Position numbers and translations under genes: made by a program. This document shows positions 8,995-16,404 of a stretch of DNA of 64,000 nt, in pieces; the stretch's first letter is position 1; the number at the start of each line of letters is the position of its first letter. This DNA is from an uncultured Eubacteriales bacterium (GTDB lineage Bacteria > Bacillota > Clostridia > Christensenellales > Aristaeellaceae). The stretch spans positions 1 through 64,000 of the forward strand of contig CADBNW010000110.1 in NCBI GenBank assembly GCA_902796025.1, in the 5' to 3' direction. The notes below the pieces were generated by a model. The model saw only the letters and a program-made list of their open reading frames with translations. It made no database searches and was not told the origin of the DNA.

Positions 8995-9047
8995 CTTGAT
9001 GAATCCTCCTTTAAAATTTATTCAACGAAGAATGCTCTTCGCTTGAA

Positions 9048-9971
9048 TCAACCCTTGACGGCGCCGATCATGACGCCCTTTACAAAGTACTTTTTGATGA
9101 ACGGATACATAACCAGGATCGGCAGGGTGGAAATCACGATAAAGCAGTATTTCAGCAGATCCTGCAGGGACTGGTTGTAGAGCAGCTCCTCCGCGCTGGA
9201 GGCCAGGGCCTCGGTATTGAAGGAGTTTTTGATCAGGATCGCGCGAAGCACCATCTGAAGCGGCATTTTGTTTTGATCCTTCAGGTACAAAAACGCGGTG
9301 AAGTAATCGTTCCAGTGGCCGACGGCGTAGTACAGCGCAAGCACAGCCATGACGGTGCCGGATAGCGGCAGCACCATCTTAAAGAAGTACTTGAAGTCTG
9401 AACAGCCGTCGATCTTGGCGGCTTCCTCCAGCTCGGAGGGAATGCCCTTTATAAAGGTGCGCGCGATGATCATATTATAGACGCTGAGCGCGCCGGGAAT
9501 CACCATGGAGGTGCGGCTGTTTATCATGCCAAGGCCTCTGACCAGGATGTAGTTAGGGATCGTGCCGCCGCCAAAGAACATCGTGAACATGAATAGACCC
9601 GTTATGATGCCGTGCCCCGGCAGGCTGTTGCGCGCAAGGGGATAGGCGCAGATCATCGTCATGGAAAGGTTGATGGCGGTGCCGACAAAGGCGTAGAGGA
9701 AGGTGTTTCCGTAGGCCGTCCAGATGCCTTTATATTCGAACACGGCCTTATAGCCCCTGAGGGTGAAGTCCACCGGCCAGAAGGTGACCCAGCCGAAGGC
9801 CACAGCGTCCTGCGAGGAAAAGGAGTTCGCAACGACGTTGATAAGGGGCATGAGGATCAGCACGGTGAACAGGCCCAGCACCGTATAGACTACAGAATAG
9901 TAAGCTTTGTCGCCGATGGAGATCCTAATCGTGTTTTGATGCTTTGCTTTTTCGATTTTGTTGATCGTCAT
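9048..9971 (-). CDS. Carbohydrate ABC permease, YtcP type (importer 1)
   Basis: A 307-residue inner-membrane permease of the MalG/YtcP branch with about six membrane helices. The coupling EAA loop reads ELEEAAKIDGCSDFKYFFKM, and the C terminus ends in the GVMIGAVKG tail usual for YtcP proteins. ATG at 9971 was chosen because a run of Gs (AAGGGGGGG) and AAAGG precede it; the TTG at 9992 would overlap the upstream gene. It pairs with the LplB permease 14 bases upstream to form the channel of a sugar importer whose ATPase lies elsewhere. Confidence 0.88.
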   Translation of the reverse strand: MTINKIEKAKHQNTIRISIGDKAYYSVVYTVLGLFTVLILMPLINVVANSFSSQDAVAFGWVTFWPVDFTLRGYKAVFEYKGIWTAYGNTFLYAFVGTAINLSMTMICAYPLARNSLPGHGIITGLFMFTMFFGGGTIPNYILVRGLGMINSRTSMVIPGALSVYNMIIARTFIKGIPSELEEAAKIDGCSDFKYFFKMVLPLSGTVMAVLALYYAVGHWNDYFTAFLYLKDQNKMPLQMVLRAILIKNSFNTEALASSAEELLYNQSLQDLLKYCFIVISTLPILVMYPFIKKYFVKGVMIGAVKG

Positions 9972-9985
9972 ACCTTTGCCCCCCC

Positions 9986-10954
9986 TTACCAAAGCCCGCT
10001 GCCGCTGACCTTGTCGGCGATCTTGTTTACTGTAAGCAGCGCGACCAGGTTTACAATGGAGTTGAACATACCGATGGCGGTCGCATAGCTGGTATTGCTG
10101 GGGCCGCTTTCCGCCGTAAGACCCACCTTGTAAACGTAGGTGGAAATGACCTCGCTAGCGACCAGGTTTGTGTCGTTTTGCATAAGGTAGGCCTTGTCAA
10201 AGCCGATGCTCATAAGCGAGCCGCAGCGAAGGATCAAAGTGATCGCGATGGTCGGGATGATGGTGGGAAGATCAATGTACCAAACCCTTTTGAATCTGGA
10301 CGCGCCGTCGATCGTGGCGGCCTCGTGCAATTCGGGATCCACGCTGGAAAGCGCCGCCATGTAGATGATGGAGCCCCAGCCGGTAGACTGCCAGACGCCG
10401 GAGAGGATGTAGAGGATGCGGAAGTTCGGTCCGCCGATAAAGAGGTTATTGTCATAGTTTACGCCAAGGCGCGCAAGGACGTTGTTGATCATGCCGGTGT
10501 TTATGTCAAGGACCCTGTTCATAATACCGACCAGCACGACTGTGGAAATGAAATGCGGCATGTAGGTTATGTTCTCCACGGCGCTTTTATAGCGCCTGGA
10601 AAGCACGGAGTTTAGCATCAGGGCAAAGATGATGGGGATCGGGAAGGTCAGTACCATCTGTACAAGGGAGAGGTAAAGGGTATTTCCGACCACTCTTTCA
10701 AACTGATAGGACTGGAAGAACTTTTCGAAATTGCTGAGGCCGACCCAGGGGGAACCCAGTATCCCTACAGAAAAATCATACCTTTTGAATGCGATGGTCG
10801 CGCCGTACATGGGGACGTATTTGAAAATGATCAGCCAAACCAGCGGCACGGCCAAAAAGCCATACATTTGCCAGTTGTCCATGATCCGCGCCGACAAAGG
10901 CCGCTTTGGCTTAGCGGAAACCGCGGATCTGCTTGCCCCTTGCTGTGTTGTCAT
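9986..10954 (-). CDS. Carbohydrate ABC permease, LplB type (importer 1)
   Basis: A 322-residue permease of the UgpA/LplB branch. It has a short cytosolic N terminus, six predicted helices and the EAA loop ELHEAATIDGASRFKRVWYI. It is the first gene of importer 1. The ATG at 10954 has GAGGTG five bases upstream; the longer frame from 11029 begins inside the promoter region. No nucleotide-binding protein is encoded in this operon, which is normal for LplB/YtcP systems that share a general MsmX-type ATPase. Confidence 0.88.
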   Translation of the reverse strand: MTTQQGASRSAVSAKPKRPLSARIMDNWQMYGFLAVPLVWLIIFKYVPMYGATIAFKRYDFSVGILGSPWVGLSNFEKFFQSYQFERVVGNTLYLSLVQMVLTFPIPIIFALMLNSVLSRRYKSAVENITYMPHFISTVVLVGIMNRVLDINTGMINNVLARLGVNYDNNLFIGGPNFRILYILSGVWQSTGWGSIIYMAALSSVDPELHEAATIDGASRFKRVWYIDLPTIIPTIAITLILRCGSLMSIGFDKAYLMQNDTNLVASEVISTYVYKVGLTAESGPSNTSYATAIGMFNSIVNLVALLTVNKIADKVSGSGLW

Positions 10955-11005
10955 CCTTTCACCTCGAATACCGCTTATCACACTATACTTTTTTAAACAA
11001 CGTGA

Positions 11006-11034
11006 ATTATACCATTTCATTAACAACATGTCAA
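11006..11034 (-). promoter_or_regulatory. Consensus promoter of importer 1
   Basis: A perfect TTGACA (11029-11034) and TATAAT (11006-11011) with a 17-base spacer that begins TGTT and ends TGG. The same core recurs before importer 2. Confidence 0.85.
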
Positions 11035-11143
11035 TAGATGTGAATTGGTCAAGCGAAATTTAAGCAGTTTTACCATTTTTTATACAATTTTTGTTTGCGG
11101 AAAGACCTTTTGCATGCTGATATTTCGCTAAAGGAAAAGAAGA

Positions 11144-11180
11144 ATCCCCCTTGCGTCATTTGACAATGAGCAAGAGGGAT
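11144..11180 (-). terminator. Terminator after the glycerol-1-phosphate dehydrogenase gene
   Basis: Stem ATCCCCCTTGC/GCAAGAGGGAT (one mismatch) around a 15-base loop; on the minus strand it is followed by TCTTCTTTTCC. It separates the upstream operon from importer 1. Confidence 0.65.
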
Positions 11181-11199
11181 GCAACATAGAAGGGTAAAC

Positions 11200-12558
11200 T
11201 CAGCTTATGGGGTAGGCGGAAAGGTAATGATCCTCCAACCCGCATTCGCTTATGAGCTTAAACAGGGTGTAGCGCGTGCGGTAGTCCTTGGCGCAGCGCA
11301 TGGAAAGATTGCATAGCGCCTCGTCCACGCCGCAATCTGCCGGGGTCATCTGACAGCCCAGAAAGCGCATGGCGCTTTCGATGCGGGAAGGCTCCGGTAA
11401 CTCATCGATCACAGCCTTGATTTCATCAAAGCGACTAATGGCGCGATCCATCCGGCGCTTTTGCTCCTCCCAGGAAAGGAAGTCGCCCTCGTTTTCAGCC
11501 ATGATGGCTTCAGCCGCGGTTTTTTCAAAGGCCCGGTACATCCACTTTATTCTCTCCGGCCGCTCCAATCTGGAAGCGCGCGCAGCTTCGGGGTCTATTT
11601 TCGTTACATCCTGACCCGCAAAGGCTTTGAACACCGGCAGCACCATCAGCGTCGCAACGCCTACAGAGGCCCCGTGCATAGGCGGACGCTTGTGATGCAA
11701 CAGCTGCATCATCTCCCAGTAATGGGCGACGTTGTGCTCGACGCTGGCCACGGCGCGGGTGTGGCCGATGATCATGATGGTCATGCCGGACAAAAGCAGG
11801 GCCTCCGTCAGCAGCTGGATGCCCCTGGCGCTTCGGGATCTGATTTCTTCCAGATTGTCCAAAAGCTTGTTTACCGCGTCCATCACGATCTCGCCGCAGA
11901 CGTCGCAGTAGACCTCGTCGTTTATGATGTGGCCGATCTTCCAATCGGCAATGGCGATGTATTTGCCGAGCACGTCGCCAACGCCCGAGCAAACCATGGC
12001 CATGGGCGCGGTTTTCATGATGTCGATGTCGCAGATGATGATCTCCGGGCATTTGCCCTCACGGTGGATCTTGACGCCGCGGAAGGTGAGCGGGCAGATG
12101 GAGGAGGTGTAGCCGTCCATGGAGGGGGCGGTGCCGATGCAAACCTGGGGAAGATTTGCGCGCTTTGCGTTTACGCGAACGACGTCTGTGATGGAGCCGC
12201 TGCCTACGGATACGATAAATGCCGTGTCTGGCTTTAATGACAAAAGCACCTCACCCACGGCGGTTTCATCCGGCTCCATGGGGGCGTCGCGGGTAATGAC
12301 GCACTCTGTCACGCTGTATCCGCCCTTGGTGAGCAATTCGCTAACGTGCCTGCCGGCAAGCTCCCAGGTGACGTTGTCCGCGACCAGTACGCACGAGCGG
12401 CCATAGCCCCTCTTTGCGATATAGGAAGATACGTTTTCCACAATGCCGCTGCCGACATAGATGTCCTGCGCGGGTGTGTTGTGATGGCTGCCGCAGGTGC
12501 AGACGAGGTCGCCGATCAACAGGCGATTGTCCGGACTGTAGCGAATGCTGTAAGACAT
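11200..12558 (-). CDS. araM: sn-glycerol-1-phosphate dehydrogenase (AraM/EgsA type)
   Basis: A 452-residue NAD(P)-dependent dehydrogenase of the iron/zinc polyol family that reduces dihydroxyacetone phosphate to sn-glycerol-1-phosphate. Signature parts are the nucleotide-binding VSVGSGSITD, then APSMDGYTS, the ligand region GVGDVLGKYIAIADW, and metal histidines in IIGHTRA and MHGAS. In Bacillus the product feeds archaeal-type heptaprenylglyceryl phosphate. GGAGG precedes the ATG at 12558; the TTG at 12570 would contain that site. It sits 91 bases after importer 2, beyond a strong stem-loop, much as araM sits beside araNPQ in Bacillus. Confidence 0.85.
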   Translation of the reverse strand: MSYSIRYSPDNRLLIGDLVCTCGSHHNTPAQDIYVGSGIVENVSSYIAKRGYGRSCVLVADNVTWELAGRHVSELLTKGGYSVTECVITRDAPMEPDETAVGEVLLSLKPDTAFIVSVGSGSITDVVRVNAKRANLPQVCIGTAPSMDGYTSSICPLTFRGVKIHREGKCPEIIICDIDIMKTAPMAMVCSGVGDVLGKYIAIADWKIGHIINDEVYCDVCGEIVMDAVNKLLDNLEEIRSRSARGIQLLTEALLLSGMTIMIIGHTRAVASVEHNVAHYWEMMQLLHHKRPPMHGASVGVATLMVLPVFKAFAGQDVTKIDPEAARASRLERPERIKWMYRAFEKTAAEAIMAENEGDFLSWEEQKRRMDRAISRFDEIKAVIDELPEPSRIESAMRFLGCQMTPADCGVDEALCNLSMRCAKDYRTRYTLFKLISECGLEDHYLSAYPIS

Positions 12559-12590
12559 GCGGTCCTCCAAAATTTATTCTTAATATATCG

Positions 12591-12621
12591 GCCTGCGCCG
12601 ATCGAAAGGACCGGCGCAGGC
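12591..12621 (-). other. Intercistronic stem-loop between importer 2 and araM
   Basis: A perfect ten-base GC-rich stem GCCTGCGCCG/CGGCGCAGGC with an 11-base loop, lying in the 91-base gap. On the minus strand it is followed by CGATATATTAAG rather than a T run, so it looks more like an mRNA-stabilising or partial-termination structure than a full terminator. Confidence 0.6.
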
Positions 12622-12649
12622 ATTTGTGTGGCTTGTGCAGATTAGAAGC

Positions 12650-14323
12650 TTATCCCGCGAAGGATTCTTCAAGCGCGATGGCCTTCTCCGCCTGCTCGTA
12701 GCCCCAGGCGTATACCTTTTCTACGCCAAGCTCGGCAAGGCGGGTCTGCAGATCCTCGAACAGGGCGTCAAATTCCGCTTCGTCCGCGGCAAAGGCCATT
12801 TTGTACATATCCTCAAGCCATACCTGCTTGCAGGCGTTGAAGACGATCAGGGTATCGTCGTCCATGGCCTCGAAGAAGTTGGTCCAGGTGACCTGAGAGA
12901 GGTGGTGGCCCCAGCTGTGGTACGCCTGAGAGGGCGTCTGCCAGCCTTCCTCCGCGTAGACGGAGCGCCACAGATCATAGACCTTGTATTCAGTCTCCTT
13001 ATATTTTACCTCAAGCCAGCTGGTCTCTCTGTACACCTTGCCCTCGCCAAGGCCGGTCTCGGTGCACTCGGCGTAGGGGTAGGGGCCCCACCAGCTGCCG
13101 GTGGAGAACACGGTGCCGTCGGAGAGGGTGGCTTCGTTGTTGATCATGTACTCATTCCAGAACTTGTCGGTCGCGTACAGTTCGCCCTTTTCGTCGATGT
13201 CCCAAAGCTCGCCCTGCGGTCCGTTGTACAGCACCAGGTTGAAGCTGGGATCATACAGCAGGTTCAAAAGCTCAACGCACTTATCGATGTGCTGGCTCTT
13301 TGCGGAAATGGACAAGCCGTAGCTGCCGTAGGTCTGGGGAGCTGCGCCGACGGGGTAGAGCCAATCCTCGGCGATCTCCAGATAGCCGGAGGGGTTCTCC
13401 TCGTTATTGAGGTGCGCAGCGGTGTTGTAGGGGCCGGTGTACTGGCCGGTAAGCACCGACAGTGTGCCGCCCAGGCGGTTCTTGGCGCGCAGCTGGTCAT
13501 AGGTCTGGGTGAGGGTGTCGGGATCCAGAACGCCCGCCTGATTGGCGTTGAAGATGACCTTCATGGCGTTGTACCAGGGAGAATCGTCCGCAAACATTTC
13601 GCCCAGCTCGCCGGTCTTAAGATCGTAGTACAGAAGGGAGTTCTTGACGTTTGCCATGATGCCCTCAACGGACAGCACGATGTTTGCAAGGCCGGTGTCC
13701 TGGCCGTTGTTGCCGTGGAAGGCCATGCCCCAGGTCTTGATGCCCTCTTCGCCCTCGGGCACCGCTTCCATCATATCGCCAAGGACCTCGATCAGGGTGT
13801 CCCAGGAGTCGATCCTGGGCGCGCCGACCTTCATGTAGGCGTCCCAGCGCAGCTTGATGGACTGGGTATCCGTGTCGATGGGGTAGTTGTTGTAGATGCC
13901 GATCTGCGTAGGCATCATGTAAAGGCCATCCTTGCCGCAGGAGAACATCGCCTTGGAGTATTCGACCACGGTGGGGAAGCGCTCGTAGATGTTGGGAAGC
14001 TGGTCAGCGTAATCGTCCAGGTTCACCAGCAGATCGCCCATCATGGCGTTTTCGATGGTGTTGTTCAGCCTGAAGTTGCCCATGTCCGGCAGGCTTTCGC
14101 CCGCGATCATGGTTTGCAGCTTTTCGTTGTCCGCCACGATCACATCCAGATGGATGCCGAGCGTTTTCTCGAAGTAGGTGTTGAGCCAGCCGTCGAAGGT
14201 CTGCGTGTTGGGGTAGAAGTTGTAGACGGTGATGTGCGTGATCTCGTCTTCCGCTGTGGCCGCAAAGCCGATCATCGAGAAAGCGAGAATCAGCGACAAC
14301 AGGATGCTGAGCGTGCGTTTCAT
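12650..14323 (-). CDS. Extracellular solute-binding protein, YtcQ type (importer 2)
   Basis: A 557-residue binding protein of the same broad family as that of importer 1 but clearly a different sequence. The signal peptide (about 1-23, ending AATA-ED) has no cysteine. Family features include the SLPDMGNF segment near residue 75 and a C-terminal half rich in Trp and Tyr, usual for sugar contacts. The ATG at 14323 has GGAGGT seven bases before it; the longer frame reaching 14653 runs through the upstream permease gene in another frame and is not real. Substrate unknown. Confidence 0.87.
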   Translation of the reverse strand: MKRTLSILLSLILAFSMIGFAATAEDEITHITVYNFYPNTQTFDGWLNTYFEKTLGIHLDVIVADNEKLQTMIAGESLPDMGNFRLNNTIENAMMGDLLVNLDDYADQLPNIYERFPTVVEYSKAMFSCGKDGLYMMPTQIGIYNNYPIDTDTQSIKLRWDAYMKVGAPRIDSWDTLIEVLGDMMEAVPEGEEGIKTWGMAFHGNNGQDTGLANIVLSVEGIMANVKNSLLYYDLKTGELGEMFADDSPWYNAMKVIFNANQAGVLDPDTLTQTYDQLRAKNRLGGTLSVLTGQYTGPYNTAAHLNNEENPSGYLEIAEDWLYPVGAAPQTYGSYGLSISAKSQHIDKCVELLNLLYDPSFNLVLYNGPQGELWDIDEKGELYATDKFWNEYMINNEATLSDGTVFSTGSWWGPYPYAECTETGLGEGKVYRETSWLEVKYKETEYKVYDLWRSVYAEEGWQTPSQAYHSWGHHLSQVTWTNFFEAMDDDTLIVFNACKQVWLEDMYKMAFAADEAEFDALFEDLQTRLAELGVEKVYAWGYEQAEKAIALEESFAG

Positions 14324-14370
14324 GGTGCTACCTCCTATATTTATTGATCCGTTTATAAACGGATTGGATA

Positions 14371-15294
14371 CTAACCCTTCACCGCGCCGATCATGATGCC
14401 CTTGAGAAAATACTTTTGCACAAAGGGATACACGCACATGATCGGGAAGGTGACGATGACAGTGATGGTGAGGCGGATGGACGTGGTGGAAATGGAGCCC
14501 ACCATGTTTTCTACGATAGAGGAATCCATAACGCCGTTTGCCAGCTGCTTTGATAGGATGTCCGCCTGGCGGAAGTACATTTGCAGGATGTACTGCAGGG
14601 TATAGAGCTTTTCGTCGGTGACGTAGAGCAGGGTATCGCTGAAGGAATTCCACTGACCTACGGCGGTAAACAGCGTGATCGTGGCAAGGATGGGAATGGA
14701 CAGGGGAAGGACGATCGCAAAGAGTCTGCGGATGACGCCCGCGCCGTCGATCTGAGCGGATTCCTCAAGCGCTGCGGGGATGGACTCCATGTAGGTTTTG
14801 ATGAGCACCATATTGTATACGCTGATGAGGCCCGGGATGATGTAAACCGCAAAGCTGTTCAAAAGGCCAAGGGAGCGGATGTTCATATAGCCGGGAATAA
14901 GGCCGGCGCTGAAATACATCGTCACGATTACCAGGCGGTACCACAGCTTGTGGTGCCACATGTTGGGCTTTGAGAAAAAGTATGCGGCGTAAGCGGTGAC
15001 CACGACGGAGCAGAAGGTGCCGATGAGCGTTCGCAGCACCGAGACCAACGCCGAGGTATAGATGTTTGAAAGCGCCAGCATCTTTTTGTAGTTTGCGATC
15101 GTAAACTTGATCGGGTACCACAATACGCGCCCCAGATCCACCATGGTGCCGTCCGACAGGGAATTGATGATGATGTAGTAAAACGGATACAGGCACAGAA
15201 GGGTAAACACGAAATACACGAAGTAGTTTACCGTGTGGAAGGCGTAGTCCCAACCGCTGTAACGGATCTTATTGCACTTTGATGCCTTGCTCAT
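14371..15294 (-). CDS. Carbohydrate ABC permease, YtcP type (importer 2)
   Basis: A 307-residue six-helix permease. The EAA loop reads ALEESAQIDGAGVIRRLFAI and the tail is GIMIGAVKG, like its counterpart in importer 1. It follows the LplB gene by 16 bases and precedes the binding protein by 47. Together with that LplB protein it would form the membrane channel of a second oligosaccharide importer. Confidence 0.87.
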   Translation of the reverse strand: MSKASKCNKIRYSGWDYAFHTVNYFVYFVFTLLCLYPFYYIIINSLSDGTMVDLGRVLWYPIKFTIANYKKMLALSNIYTSALVSVLRTLIGTFCSVVVTAYAAYFFSKPNMWHHKLWYRLVIVTMYFSAGLIPGYMNIRSLGLLNSFAVYIIPGLISVYNMVLIKTYMESIPAALEESAQIDGAGVIRRLFAIVLPLSIPILATITLFTAVGQWNSFSDTLLYVTDEKLYTLQYILQMYFRQADILSKQLANGVMDSSIVENMVGSISTTSIRLTITVIVTFPIMCVYPFVQKYFLKGIMIGAVKG

Positions 15295-15310
15295 AGATCA
15301 TGCGCCTGCC

Positions 15311-16255
15311 TTAGAATACGCTGGAGCCGCGCACCACGCGGCTTAAGACGTTTGCAGTGGAGAAGAGGATAAGCGCGATCACGCTTTTCAGCATGCCCAC
15401 TGCCGTAGCGAAGGGAATGTTTCCGTCGCTGATGCCCTGATTGTATACATACAAATCGATGGTCTGGATGTATTGCTTGTTCATGGAATTTTGGAAGACG
15501 TACTGCATTTCGTAGCCAGTGTTGAGCAGGTTTCCGATGCTCATGACCAGCAGCACGAAGAAAGTGGGGATGATGCCGGGCACGGTGATGTGCAGCATGC
15601 GCTGAAAGCGCCCCGCGCCGTCGATCATTGCGGCCTCATACAGCTCCTGATCGATGCCGGCGATGGCCGCAAGATAGACGATGGAATTCCATCCGATGTT
15701 TTTCCATACGCCATAGAGCCACATTTTAAGGTACGTGTGATCCGGCGTAGCCATAAAGTTGATGGGCGTTGAGATCTTTCCCATGCTCATCAAAAGCGTG
15801 TTTACAAAGCCGCTGTTTGAAAGCATGAAGTAGACCACAGAATACAGCGTGACGACGCTGATGAAGTGCGGCAGGGTAGTGATGGTCTGCACGATTTTCC
15901 GCGCGCGGGTTGAATTCATTTCGTTTAAGCAGATGGCAAAGGTGACGGTGAGCGGACTGCTTAGGAAGATGCCCATAAAGGCCATGATCAGCGTGTTTTT
16001 GACGACCTGCAAAACCTGACGAAGATAGGCTTCGTTTATAAAAAGGCTGCTGAAGTTTTTAAGCCCCAGATATTCGATGGCAGAGGATTTCATGCCGACC
16101 TTGTAGTTTGTAAAGGCGTAATACCAGCCGGTCAGGGGCTTATACTTAAAGATGATAATATAGATTATGACAGGAAGAACGAACAGGAAGTATAAGAAGC
16201 CTTCACGGTCAAACTTCTTTTTCTTTGTTAGCGGTGCGACTGTTGCTGCTGACAT
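15311..16255 (-). CDS. Carbohydrate ABC permease, LplB type (importer 2)
   Basis: A 314-residue permease of the LplB branch with six predicted helices and the EAA loop ELYEAAMIDGAGRFQRMLHI. The start is the ATG at 16255, preceded by AGAGGTGAG; a GTG at 16264 would sit inside that site. It is the first gene of importer 2, transcribed from the promoter at 16277-16305. As in importer 1 there is no ATPase gene in the operon. Confidence 0.87.
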   Translation of the reverse strand: MSAATVAPLTKKKKFDREGFLYFLFVLPVIIYIIIFKYKPLTGWYYAFTNYKVGMKSSAIEYLGLKNFSSLFINEAYLRQVLQVVKNTLIMAFMGIFLSSPLTVTFAICLNEMNSTRARKIVQTITTLPHFISVVTLYSVVYFMLSNSGFVNTLLMSMGKISTPINFMATPDHTYLKMWLYGVWKNIGWNSIVYLAAIAGIDQELYEAAMIDGAGRFQRMLHITVPGIIPTFFVLLVMSIGNLLNTGYEMQYVFQNSMNKQYIQTIDLYVYNQGISDGNIPFATAVGMLKSVIALILFSTANVLSRVVRGSSVF

Positions 16256-16276
16256 GCCTCTCACCTCTTGTTTTGT

Positions 16277-16305
16277 ATTTTACCAAATATTCAAAAACAT
16301 GTCAA
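16277..16305 (-). promoter_or_regulatory. Promoter of importer 2, twin of that of importer 1
   Basis: TTGACA (16300-16305) and TAAAAT (16277-16282) with a 17-base spacer beginning TGTT and ending TGG, as in importer 1. Both share ATTGACATGTT across the -35 and a TTTCGCT motif a few bases further upstream. Confidence 0.75.
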
Positions 16306-16366
16306 TGGGCCAGCGAAAGTTTTTACGAAAATAGTAAAATTGTCCAATCTATTACGCAACAGAATA

Positions 16367-16394
16367 GCCCTGCTGCATATTTTGGCAGCAGGGC
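16367..16394 (-). terminator. Terminator after the GH116 gene
   Basis: Perfect stem GCCCTGCTGC/GCAGCAGGGC with an eight-base loop, 11 bases after the GH116 stop; TATTCTGTTG follows on the minus strand. Confidence 0.7.
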
Positions 16395-16404
16395 AGAGGA
16401 ATCA

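Noticed and set aside
12626..14347. 573-codon plus-strand open frame
   Set aside because: It is the antisense shadow of the importer 2 binding protein, with the same Val/Gly/His-rich composition.
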